Positions 1 to 6,528 of a stretch of DNA of 9,230 nt are shown here, piece by piece. The stretch is taken from NCBI GenBank assembly GCA_023381945.1, contig JAMCQY010000154.1:1-9230 (forward strand), read 5' to 3'. Each line of letters opens with the position of its first letter. Positions within the stretch are counted from its first letter, which is position 1. Under the pieces are notes generated by a model that saw only the letters and a program-made list of their open reading frames with translations, was not told the origin of the DNA and searched no databases. The position numbers and the translations under genes were made by a program. Origin of the DNA: Deltaproteobacteria bacterium. Lineage in GTDB: Bacteria; Desulfobacterota; Desulfobaccia; Desulfobaccales; 0-14-0-80-60-11.

Positions 1-442
1 TAATACGCCTGCCGGTATGGCCCAGCCAGGCGCCGCGGCGAACGCGGTCGGCAAACTCCGTCATCTTGTCCAACACGGCGAGGACCCGGGGCACCACGTT
101 TTCGCCGTCCACAACAATGGACGCACCTTTCGGGGCGCGCAAGGCGGCGTGCAGAACGGCTCGCTTCTCCGTAAAGTTGATCTTTTCTCCCCGGAACATG
201 GCATCCCGGCGAGCCTCCACGCTGCGTTCCTTGGCGAGCTGGATGAGTAACTTAATGGTCTGAGCCGTGAGGCGATTTTTGGAGTAATCCAGGAGGAGAC
301 CGGCGCCTTTTGCAGCAAATTTTTCGGCCCGGGCGGGATCGCCGGCAAAGAGTTGCCGTAGATGCAGGCCCCTGATTTCCTCGTAATGCTTCTTAAGCGC
401 CTGCCAGGCCGGTGTTTCCGTGAGGATAGACGTATCGCTCAT
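1..442 (-). CDS. pgi: Glucose-6-phosphate isomerase, N-terminal part (runs off left edge)
   Basis: Seen: an open minus-strand frame from an ATG at 442-440 continues to the window edge, giving 147 codons without a stop. The protein begins [13 protein letters not shown] and carries the phosphoglucose isomerase block [18 protein letters not shown] at residues 85-102. This is followed by [18 protein letters not shown] and, at the edge, W-L-G-H-T-G. In known isomerases that segment directly precedes the N-I-G-I-G-G-S-D-L-G signature, which would lie outside the window. Known: the enzyme interconverts glucose-6-phosphate and fructose-6-phosphate in the cytoplasm. The catalytic residues are in the missing part, so activity cannot be judged. 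An AAGGGA-like ribosome site sits just upstream of the ATG. The gene is third in line after phosphoglucomutase and a HAD hydrolase on the same strand, 69 bases after the latter, so co-transcription is likely. Confidence 0.93.
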   Translation of the reverse strand, partial: MSDTSILTETPAWQALKKHYEEIRGLHLRQLFAGDPARAEKFAAKGAGLLLDYSKNRLTAQTIKLLIQLAKERSVEARRDAMFRGEKINFTEKRAVLHAALRAPKGASIVVDGENVVPRVLAVLDKMTEFADRVRRGAWLGHTGRRI

Positions 443-511
443 AATTATCCCTTATCCCTAAACTTGTCTTAAGCTCTTGGTCTTCGCGTTCAGAAGATCC
501 TGCCACGAGGC

Positions 512-1186
512 TTATCCTTTCAGGAATGCCGCCTGCTTAAAGTCCAGCAAGTTGTGGATATGGTCCAGGTGGAGGTCGGCGGCCGGATAGCGGTCCAGCA
601 CTCCGGGGTCGTTGGCGTAATGGCCCTGTTTGACAAATACGGTGGTCACGCCTTGTCTCCAGATCTTTTTGATGGCCGTCAGGAGACGCAGCTTGTCGTC
701 CACCATCACGTAATGTTGAGCAGGATAGAGCCTCTCCACGTCTTCCAGCATAGTCTCTTTGTGAACAAAGATGAGCACCCGGCCCTTAAAGGCCTCCCAC
801 AGACCCGACCGTTCAATCTTGCGGGGCTGGAAGACCGCGTCGCCATCCGACAAGATTACCGGCACCCCCCATTGACGCACATGTTCAACGGCGTCCAGCG
901 CCTCGGGGTAGAGGCGTTGGGCAAACGGATAGTCCACCAGCCAGCAGGACATCCTGAGCACCCGCGGATCATGCAAGGCCTCGAGGCGGTACCGTTCGAG
1001 GGCTCCCAGGTAGTCGGCATAGCCGATCCTCTGGCGCAGTTCTTCGAAAATTGCGAAATACCGGTCCCGGGCCTGGGTGCTTAAGTAACTGGCGAGATGC
1101 TGGTGCAGATCCCGCTCCACGTGGTCGTTGTTCAGCAGGGTGTTGTCCACGTCGAACAGGAATACCAGTTCATGCTTTCCAGTCAT
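512..1186 (-). CDS. HAD-superfamily hydrolase (phosphatase-like), substrate unknown
   Basis: A 224-residue cytoplasmic protein with all four HAD motifs. Motif I is FDVDNTLL (nucleophile D12, acid/base D14). Motif II is VILSDGD with S113. A motif III lysine lies in the region of K122 or K143, and motif IV is MVDDK (D163, D164). The helical insert after motif I (about residues 20-95) fits a C1-type cap. Known: such proteins dephosphorylate small phosphorylated metabolites through an aspartyl-phosphate intermediate. The sequence does not show which substrate. It lies between pgm and pgi on the same strand, which suggests a sugar-phosphate or housecleaning role, but that is inference. The ribosome site is weak (GGAAAG about 8 bases before the ATG). 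The 119-base gap from pgm contains an exactly fitting 38-codon open frame starting with GTG (1306-1190), which might be translated or simply couple the genes. Confidence 0.85.
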   Translation of the reverse strand: MTGKHELVFLFDVDNTLLNNDHVERDLHQHLASYLSTQARDRYFAIFEELRQRIGYADYLGALERYRLEALHDPRVLRMSCWLVDYPFAQRLYPEALDAVEHVRQWGVPVILSDGDAVFQPRKIERSGLWEAFKGRVLIFVHKETMLEDVERLYPAQHYVMVDDKLRLLTAIKKIWRQGVTTVFVKQGHYANDPGVLDRYPAADLHLDHIHNLLDFKQAAFLKG

Positions 1187-1305
1187 GGCTCACTTTCCGG
1201 AGGCCGCGGATTGTGCCGGGGCCCGTGCTCCCTTATGAGCCGGCAGGCTTCTTCCGGCCCTCAGGTTCCCGGCTCGCAGGTATACCACGATGTCTTGCAA
1301 AAGCA

Positions 1306-2952
1306 CTATGAACCGGCCAGGGCGTTGGCCACAATCCGCTCGGCCTCAGCCACTATGGTGTCCAGATGGGCCTGGTCCTTGAAACTTTCCGCATAGACTT
1401 TGCAAATGTTCTCCGTGCCGGATGGCCTGGCTGCGAACCAGCCGCTGGCCGCCACCACCTTAAGGCCGCCGATGGGGGCGTTATTGCCCGGGGCATTGGT
1501 CAGCTTGGCAGTAATGGGCTCGCCGGCCAGTTCCGACTCCTTGACGGCTTCAGGAGATAACTTGGCCAGCCTCGCTTTTTGCTCAGGGGTGGCCGGCGCG
1601 TCAATCCGGGTATAGAACGGGGTGCCGAACTCTGCGGTCAGTTCCTGGTAGTGCTCGCCCGGGTCTTTGCCAGTGCGGGCGGTGATCTCTGCCGCCAGCA
1701 GGTTTGGAACCAGCCCGTCTTTATCTGTGGTCCAGACGCTGCCGTCACGGCGCAAAAAGGTTGCTCCCGCACTTTCCTCGCCGCCGAAGCCCAGCGAGCC
1801 GTCAATGAGCCCCTCCACGAACCATTTGAAGCCCACCGGAACTTCCACCAGCCGCCGGTTCAGCCGCTCTGCCACCCGATTTATCATGCTGCTGCTCACC
1901 AGGGTCTTGCCCACGGCCACCGTCGCCGGCCACTCCTGGCGGTTCGCGAATAAGTAGGCGATAGCCACGGAGAGATAATGGTTGGGGGGAAGCAATCCCC
2001 GGCTGTGGCTCACGATCCCGTGGCGATCGGCATCGGTGTCGCTGGCAAAGGCAACCGCGAAGCGCTCCTTCAGGTCGATCATCCGCGCCATGGCGTAAGC
2101 CGAGGACGGATCCATGCGGATTTGGCCGTCCCAATCAATCGTCATGAACCGGAACGTGGGATCGACGGCGTGATTTATGACCTCCAGGTTGAGGTGGTAG
2201 CGCGAAGCCATGGCGTCATAATAAGCGACGCTGGCGCCACCCAGCGGATCCACCCCCAGGTGGACCTGGCTGTCTTGAATTACCTGCATGTCTATCACTG
2301 CCGGGAGATCATTCACGTAGGAGTCGAGGAAGTGATGCTGATGGGTGGTGGAGGCCGTGCGGGCGCGTTCCAAAGGAATTCTCGCCACCTTGCGCAGCCC
2401 GTCGGAGAGGAAGGCATTGGCCTGCTGTTCGATCCATTGGGTTACCTGGGTCTCCGCCGGACCCCCATGGGGAGGATTGTATTTGAAGCCGCCATATTTA
2501 GGAGGGTTGTGCGAAGGCGTGATCACGATGCCGTCGGCCAGGCCCTGGCTGCGCCCCCGGTTGTAGCTGAGAATGGCGTGGGAAACCACGGGCGTCGGCG
2601 TGTAACCCCAGTCCGCATCGACCATGACATTGACCTCGTTGGCCGCCAGCACCTCTAAGGCACTGGCCAAGGCCGGCTCGGAAAGGGCGTGCGTATCGAT
2701 GCCCAAGAACAAGGGTCCGTCGATCTTCTGCCGCTGGCGGTAGAGGCAGATGGCCTGGGTTATCGCCAGAATATGCGCCTCGTTGAAGGCGTAGTCCAGC
2801 GAGGAGCCTCGATGCCCGGAGGTTCCAAAGGCCACGCGTTGCGCGGGCACGGCGGGATCGGGGCGATTGGCATAGTAGGCGGTGACCAGGCGGGGGATAT
2901 TGGTCAACATCCAGGGCTCGGCGTGTTTTCCGGCGTAAGGAGAAATGCTCAT
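1306..2952 (-). CDS. pgm: Phosphoglucomutase (alpha-D-glucose phosphate-specific)
   Basis: A 548-residue protein, matching the roughly 546 residues of E. coli Pgm, and co-linear with it from the N-terminus (FGTSGHRGS at residues 42-50). The phosphoserine loop is TPSHNPPKYGGFKYNP, with the catalytic serine at S147. The Mg-binding loop is DTDADR (305-310), the sugar-binding loop is GGEESAG (390-396), and the phosphate-binding loop is RPSGTEN (509-515). All key residues are present, so the enzyme should be active. Known: it interconverts glucose-1-phosphate and glucose-6-phosphate, linking glycogen or nucleotide-sugar metabolism to glycolysis. The start is fixed by a GGAGGA ribosome site (2963-2958) five bases before the ATG and by agreement of the N-terminus with the family. 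It heads the cluster pgm, HAD hydrolase, pgi. Its promoter should lie in 2953-3100, but I see no clear -35/-10 pair there. The stop codon TAG overlaps a GTG (TAGTG) that opens a small frame. Confidence 0.96.
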   Translation of the reverse strand: MSISPYAGKHAEPWMLTNIPRLVTAYYANRPDPAVPAQRVAFGTSGHRGSSLDYAFNEAHILAITQAICLYRQRQKIDGPLFLGIDTHALSEPALASALEVLAANEVNVMVDADWGYTPTPVVSHAILSYNRGRSQGLADGIVITPSHNPPKYGGFKYNPPHGGPAETQVTQWIEQQANAFLSDGLRKVARIPLERARTASTTHQHHFLDSYVNDLPAVIDMQVIQDSQVHLGVDPLGGASVAYYDAMASRYHLNLEVINHAVDPTFRFMTIDWDGQIRMDPSSAYAMARMIDLKERFAVAFASDTDADRHGIVSHSRGLLPPNHYLSVAIAYLFANRQEWPATVAVGKTLVSSSMINRVAERLNRRLVEVPVGFKWFVEGLIDGSLGFGGEESAGATFLRRDGSVWTTDKDGLVPNLLAAEITARTGKDPGEHYQELTAEFGTPFYTRIDAPATPEQKARLAKLSPEAVKESELAGEPITAKLTNAPGNNAPIGGLKVVAASGWFAARPSGTENICKVYAESFKDQAHLDTIVAEAERIVANALAGS

Positions 2953-3102
2953 CAGCTTCCTCCAGGGTATGCAGTGTTGTCAATAAAATTAAAGGTAACT
3001 CCAGCGGCACGGCGGCCCGCTCGATAAGCCGGGAAGAGTGCTGCTCCCAGCTTATAGCGGTTGCCAAAAGTTTTTTCCTTTATAGCGCATGGTCCAAAAC
3101 CA

Positions 3103-3195
3103 AAATCCCCCCTAACCCCCCTTTTCCAAAGGGGGGAACTTAAGGAATTACTTTAAAAAGTCCCCCTTTGAAAAAGGGGGATTTAGGGGGATTTA
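3103..3195. repeat. Nested palindromic repeat (REP/MITE-like, CCCCC-GGGGG arms)
   Basis: Two inverted copies of an about 38-base arm face each other (3103-3142 and 3158-3195) around a 15-base spacer. Each arm has the pattern AAATCCCCC-TAA-CCCCC-TTTT-CAAAGGGGG-ACTT. Each arm also folds on itself: CCCCCCTTT pairs with AAAGGGGGG in the left copy, and CCCCCTTT pairs with AAAGGGGG in the right. The copies differ by a few single-base changes. Repeats of this look are scattered between genes in many bacterial genomes and are often mistranslated as peptides containing PPKSPFFKGG. Here the element lies between the 3' end of msrA and the 5' region of pgm. Confidence 0.85.
3155..3180 (-). terminator. 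Possible rho-independent terminator inside the palindromic repeat
   Basis: Read on the minus strand, CCCCCTTT pairs with AAAGGGGG (8 bp) around a TTC loop (3180-3162). Two bases and then a run of five T (3159-3155) follow. It lies about 260 bases beyond the msrA stop, so it could end the flavoprotein-msrA transcript. The T run is short and the stem belongs to a repeat, so the terminator function is only a possibility. Confidence 0.35.
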
Positions 3196-3441
3196 AAAAA
3201 CCAGTAATCGGAAAGAATTTTTGGCAAACTCTATATGCCACGGTCCGGAGGTCTTTTCGGTTCATTTTCGGGCGCGGGCGCGGTCGCGAGCGCCTCGGTA
3301 TTCCTTCTGACGCATTCACTGGGCGGCAGCTTGCAGCGCTTGCAATAAAGCTAATAACTCGATAGCGGATGTCAATCCAGCCACGAGGTGTCTTATGAAG
3401 GTAGGAATCAGACCTGGCCAGGGAAAAGATCTCCGGCACCC

Positions 3442-4221
3442 TTAGCGCGGCAGCGGGCAACCATGTGCCGGCCGCGCAGACCCAGATTTGGAGACGAGGC
3501 TTAGCAGTTCTTTATTGCCGGCCGGCGACAATCCCAGGCGGTGCAATTCCGTCTCCAGCCCGGCCCTGTTGCCGTAGCCGGCGACATAACCGTTCAGCCG
3601 CGCCGCCGCGGTGGACCTCGCCAAATCCCTGGGGTTAGGATAGATGCGGGTCATCTCCTGAAGCAAGACCGGGTCCCGTCGCAGGAAGTACTTCTGATGA
3701 TAGTCTTCGGCCAGGTAAAACTCGCCGGCGGGCAGGATCTGGGTAAATACTTCTCCCTTGAGCCTGGCCGCCACCTGGTCGCGCGTTTCCAGAGCCCAGC
3801 GTTTTTGGGTGCCGTTATGGTAGAAAATGGCGACCTGATATTGCCGGGACCATGGAGGAGTGCCTGGACTATGGCTCTCCCAAAAAATCGCCAGCAACTC
3901 TTTATAGGAGATCAGCCTGGGATCGAAATCTATCTGCAAGGTCTCGGAATGATCGCCCAGATGATGATAAGTCGGATTCTTGGTGGTTCCCCCGGAATAT
4001 CCTACCCCGGTGCGCACCACGCCTTTGAGGACCCCGAACCGGGCGTCCGGACCCCAGAATCAGCCCAGGGCGAAGGTGGCAGTTTCGGTTTTGGCTGGCG
4101 CCGCGGCATCAATGGGGGGCATTCCCTTTCTAATCGCCATTGTCGTTCCCTCCTCCTCGGCTACCGCCGACAGTCTTAAACTCAGGACCAAAATCATCGC
4201 CAAAGCAGCTGATCTTTTCAT
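3442..4221 (-). CDS. msrA: Secreted peptide-methionine (S)-S-oxide reductase MsrA, predicted selenoprotein (TGA-encoded Sec54)
   Basis: Reading through one TGA (4062-4060) gives 259 residues. The catalytic motif reads ATFALG-U-FWGPDARFG, so the TGA sits exactly at the nucleophile of G-C-F-W-G. The rest of the MsrA fold is intact: VGYSGGTTKNPTYHHLGDHSET (residues 73-93), HSPGTPPWSRQYQVAIFYH (about 117-135), FYLAEDYHQKY (168-178) and LNGYVAGYG near the C-terminus. The only Cys is C255, a possible resolving residue. Start: the ATG at 4221 lies six bases after AAGGAG (4233-4228), which overlaps the stop of the upstream gene. Residues 1-21 (KR, hydrophobic AALAMILVLSL, then A-V-A before EEE) look like a cleavable signal peptide, so a periplasmic location is inferred. 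A second start at 4140 has a stronger GGAGGAGG (4156-4149, spacing 8) and would give a cytoplasmic form. A point nonsense mutation is the alternative, but the position, the downstream hairpin and the intact 3' frame favour selenocysteine. Role: repair of methionine-S-sulfoxide. Confidence 0.87.
4029..4048 (-). promoter_or_regulatory. Candidate bacterial SECIS hairpin for Sec insertion in msrA
   Basis: The hairpin begins 12 bases after the TGA on the msrA strand. GGAC pairs with GTCC, then one G is bulged, then CCCG pairs with CGGG around a GTT loop. The G-G-T at the tip lies at bases 20-22 after the TGA, almost the same place as the GGU of the E. coli fdhF SECIS (bases 19-21). That element also has a bulge in the upper stem. 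In bacteria SelB binds this structure inside the coding region. The fold was worked out by eye and no energy was calculated. Confidence 0.6.
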
Positions 4222-4232
4222 GACCATCTCCT

Positions 4233-5771
4233 TCACCGCCGCCAGGCCAGGAATCTGGTAAACAACCTTTTCACCCCCGGGGTCAGTCTGGTCCGGTTGT
4301 ACAGGTCGCCAGCCTGACGGATGGCCTCCGCCTGGGTGGGATAGGGATGGATGACTGAGGCCAGGGTTCCCAGGCTGATATTGCCCACCATGGCCGCGGT
4401 GATCTCGCTGATCATCTCGCCGGCATGGCTGGCCACGATGGTGGCGCCCAGGATCTTGCCGGTGCCCTTCTTGACGTGAATCTTTACGAACCCTTCTTCC
4501 TCCCCGTCCACGATGGCCCGGTCCACCTCGCTTAAAGGTTTGACAAAGGTCGTGACCTCGATGCCCTGCTTTTGGGCCCCTGCTGCATTCAGGCCCACAT
4601 GAGCCACTTCCGGGTCGGTATAGGTGCACCAGGGGATGGTCAGGGCGCTAAACTTCTTGCGGCCGAAGAACAGGGCGTTCTGGATAACGATTCGTGCCGA
4701 GGAGTCGGCCAGATGGGTGAACTGGTAGGGCAGGCAGATGTCGCCAGCCGCGAAGATATTATGGTTGGTGGTTTGCAGCCGGTCGTTGACCAACACGCCC
4801 CGGCCTTTCCCGGCTTCATACTTCACCCTGGCGGCTTCCAGGTTAAGACCCTCAACATTGGGGGCCCGGCCGGCGCCGATGAGAATTTCATCAACCTCGA
4901 TCTCCCACTGTTGGCCGGCGCTTTCATATTGGACCAGCTTGCCCGCCTCGGTCTTGGTAACCTGGAGAGGCTTGGCATGGAGGATCAGACTGATACCGTC
5001 CTTTTGAAAGATCTTCTGGATGAGTTCCGCCGCATCCGCATCTTCTTTGTTCATAATATGGTCATACTTATGAAGCAGGGTCACCTGGCAGCCCAACCTT
5101 TGGAAGGCCTGGGAGAATTCGCAGCCGATGGGCCCGCCGCCCATTACCAGAAGACGGGCCGGCCGCTCCGTCAAAGAGAAGACCGTCTCATTGGTCAGAT
5201 AGCCGGCTTCCTGCAAGCCCGGTACTTGTGGATGCACGGGCCGGCCGCCGGTGGCGATGACCGCCTTCTTAAAGCGCAAAGTCTTCCCGCCCGCCTCCAC
5301 TGCATCCGGCCCGGTAAACCGGGCCTCGCCCAGGAAAACATCCACTCCCAGGTCCCGGAAGCGTTGGGCTGAGTCATGGTGGCTTATTCCCGCTCTGAGC
5401 CGCCGCATGCGTTCCATGACCGCGGGAAAGTCCACTTCGGCCGGGCTCGAGACTTTCAGCCCATACAAGCCGGCATCACGGATATCGGCACAGACTCTGG
5501 AAGAGCGGATAATGGCCTTGGAAGGCACACAGCCGTAATTGAGGCAGTCTCCTCCTAAGAGATGGCGCTCCACCAGGGCCACTTTGGCCCCCAGGCCGGC
5601 GGCGCCGGCGGCGCTCACCAATCCGGCGGTGCCGGCGCCGATGACCACCAGGTTATAACGGGGTTGAGGCTCGGGGTTAATCCAGTCCGGCGGCCGGACA
5701 TTAGCCACCAGGGCTTCATTATAGGTATCCAGGGGGCTGACTTCGGGCATGGCTGCCAGTGGCTTCGCCAT
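4233..5771 (-). CDS. MerA/lipoamide-dehydrogenase-like FAD-dependent disulfide oxidoreductase
   Basis: A 512-residue class I pyridine nucleotide-disulfide oxidoreductase. In order: an N-terminal tail of about 36 residues, the FAD Rossmann motif GAGTAG (45-50), the redox disulfide GGDCLNYGCVPSK (C76, C81), an ATGGRP segment (about 173-178), the NAD(P)H site GGGPIGCE (211-218), the second FAD motif AAGDI (341-345), and the C-terminal dimer-interface His/Glu pair in HPYPTQAE (475-482). The catalytic machinery is complete. It has no N-terminal heavy-metal domain and no C-terminal Cys pair, so it is unlikely to be a true mercuric reductase. It resembles the mercuric reductase-like subfamily of unknown substrate. 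The start has AAGGAG (5785-5780) eight bases before the ATG. Its stop overlaps the msrA ribosome site, so the two genes are almost certainly co-translated. It may supply reducing power for a thiol or selenol partner, but that is inference. No signal peptide is seen, so it is cytoplasmic. Confidence 0.9.
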   Translation of the reverse strand: MAKPLAAMPEVSPLDTYNEALVANVRPPDWINPEPQPRYNLVVIGAGTAGLVSAAGAAGLGAKVALVERHLLGGDCLNYGCVPSKAIIRSSRVCADIRDAGLYGLKVSSPAEVDFPAVMERMRRLRAGISHHDSAQRFRDLGVDVFLGEARFTGPDAVEAGGKTLRFKKAVIATGGRPVHPQVPGLQEAGYLTNETVFSLTERPARLLVMGGGPIGCEFSQAFQRLGCQVTLLHKYDHIMNKEDADAAELIQKIFQKDGISLILHAKPLQVTKTEAGKLVQYESAGQQWEIEVDEILIGAGRAPNVEGLNLEAARVKYEAGKGRGVLVNDRLQTTNHNIFAAGDICLPYQFTHLADSSARIVIQNALFFGRKKFSALTIPWCTYTDPEVAHVGLNAAGAQKQGIEVTTFVKPLSEVDRAIVDGEEEGFVKIHVKKGTGKILGATIVASHAGEMISEITAAMVGNISLGTLASVIHPYPTQAEAIRQAGDLYNRTRLTPGVKRLFTRFLAWRR

Positions 5772-5916
5772 GAGAATATCTCCTTATTTAAAATTGTAGT
5801 GATCGCTCCTGGTGCTCTTCCGAATGTTGAGAACAGGTGATTTGAAAGCCTTAATTCCCGGAGTTGGCCCCGGTTGGGTAGTGGAGGACAAGAGATCGGA
5901 GGGCCTAAGAAGGAAG

Positions 5917-5934
5917 AGGCAGTGGTTACTGCCT
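5917..5934. other. Perfect short hairpin
   Basis: AGGCAGT (5917-5923) pairs perfectly with ACTGCCT (5928-5934) around a GGTT loop. A possible outer stem CGGAG/CTCCG encloses it (about 5897-5901 and 5954-5958). It could be part of a structured leader or small RNA, or a chance palindrome. No T run follows, so it is not an obvious terminator. Confidence 0.3.
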
Positions 5935-6140
5935 ATTAAAGTAGGTGCAATGATCTCCGTGTCAAGAGAACTGCGGATCCCGGGGACCTGGGAGTTCGCC
6001 ATCCACAGCCTCATGGCAACCCAACTGGGTAACTTTAGTTTTGAGCAGCAATACTGCAATGATGCGCGGGACGAAGTGAGTAAGAGCCTAAGAATGCTTT
6101 GTCCGTTTCATCCCAGCTTGGAAGTTTCTTAACAAATACC

Positions 6141-6169
6141 TTGACTAAAATTCGGTGCCTCATTAAGAT
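6141..6169 (+). promoter_or_regulatory. Sigma70-like promoter candidate
   Basis: TTGACT (6141-6146) matches five of six -35 bases. It is separated by 17 bases from TAAGAT (6164-6169), a four-of-six -10 match. A transcript would start near 6176 and could read either a broken mini-gene at 6191 or, with a leader of about 350 bases containing the MITE-like element, the lipoprotein at 6529. This is seen by eye only. Confidence 0.4.
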
Positions 6170-6190
6170 AGCTCTAAACAGAGGACCATT

Positions 6191-6289
6191 ATGAAGTAAT
6201 TAATCACATGGGATTCCCTGCCTGCAGCCGGCCATGAAGTGATTTGGTTTGATGCCAACATTTTTCCCGGCATAAAATTCAGCCAAAAC
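6191..6289 (+). pseudogene. Possible decayed mini-gene remnant (unrecognised)
   Basis: After a GAGG ribosome-like site (6181-6184), the frame reads ATG AAG TAA. Beyond that stop it continues in the same frame for 29 more codons, including a stretch translating to LPAAGHEVIWFDANIFPG, before a TAG. The A-G-H-E-V pattern loosely recalls small PIN-like toxin N-termini (DUF5615 style), but the match is too short to claim. It could be a broken gene start left after deletion, or chance. Confidence 0.15.
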
Positions 6290-6378
6290 TAGCCAAACAG
6301 TCAAAGCGCAAGGAAGCGCTGCCCGGATGGGTTTACCATTCCGGAGGAGCGGGTGAACCGGTTTGGGCTTTTTGCTTA

Positions 6379-6504
6379 TACCAAGTTGCGCCCATCGAAG
6401 TAAGACAGTCTTTTGTAGGGGCGCACCCACGTGTGCGCCCTCAATCAGGGCGGACACATGGGTCCGCCCCTACAATAAATTACCTATTTGAGCGCAACTA
6501 GGTA
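6379..6504. mobile_element. MITE-like element with 13-bp terminal inverted repeats and TTA flanks
   Basis: TACCAAGTTGCGC at 6379-6391 is repeated inverted at 6492-6504 (TACCTAGTTGCGC on the other strand), one mismatch in 13. The ends are flanked by TTA on both sides (6376-6378 and 6505-6507), a possible target duplication; a TA duplication is an alternative reading. Inside, TGTAGGGGCG (6414-6423) pairs with CGCCCCTACA (6465-6474), enclosing two hairpins: GGGCGCAC/GTGCGCCC (6419-6440) and GGGCGGAC/GTCCGCCC (6448-6469). It has no coding capacity, so it would need a transposase in trans. It ends 24 bases before the lipoprotein start and so forms part of that gene's leader. Confidence 0.65.
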
Positions 6505-6528
6505 TTAGTCAATGAAAGGGAGAGATAG

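Larger units (their letters stand above)
5772..6528. other. 757-bp divergent intergenic region without a convincing gene
   Basis: This region separates the leftward flavoprotein-msrA operon from the rightward lipoprotein-repeat protein operon. Open frames of 85-106 codons exist on both strands, but none has a good ribosome site, a recognisable motif or a family resemblance, and they overlap each other. It holds a perfect small hairpin (5917-5934), a sigma70-like promoter (6141-6169), a possible decayed mini-gene (6191-6289) and a MITE-like element (6379-6504). I saw no tRNA, known riboswitch or CRISPR repeat. Confidence 0.6.

Noticed and set aside
2974..2982. TTGACA on the minus strand near 2980 as the pgm promoter -35
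   Set aside because: It lies too close to the ATG, and no -10 box stands at a suitable distance before the ribosome site.
3140..3460. Minus-strand open frame of 106 codons
   Set aside because: It translates the palindromic repeat (PPKSPFFKGG) and has no ribosome site. This is a typical false gene over such repeats.
3442..4020. msrA as a 192-residue protein starting at the GTG at 4020
   Set aside because: This form lacks the G-C-F-W-G active site, and no ribosome site precedes it. The frame upstream of the TGA clearly continues the MsrA sequence.
4060..4062. msrA as a pseudogene with a nonsense mutation
   Set aside because: Not fully excluded, but the rest of the frame is intact, the stop hits precisely the catalytic Cys column, it is TGA and not TAA/TAG, and a SECIS-like hairpin follows.
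4060..4629. Minus-strand open frame of 189 codons ending at the TGA
   Set aside because: Most of it overlaps the flavoprotein gene in another frame. Only its last part is real, as the N-terminus of msrA.
4233..5771. True mercuric reductase (merA)
   Set aside because: It lacks the C-terminal Cys pair and the N-terminal metal-binding domain, and no mer genes are nearby.
5812..6132. Plus-strand open frame of 106 codons beginning with GTG
   Set aside because: No ribosome site, no recognisable motif, and an equally long frame lies on the opposite strand (5784-6059).
6200..6457. Minus-strand open frame of 85 codons
   Set aside because: Its first third lies inside the MITE-like hairpins, and the rest shows no family resemblance or ribosome site.
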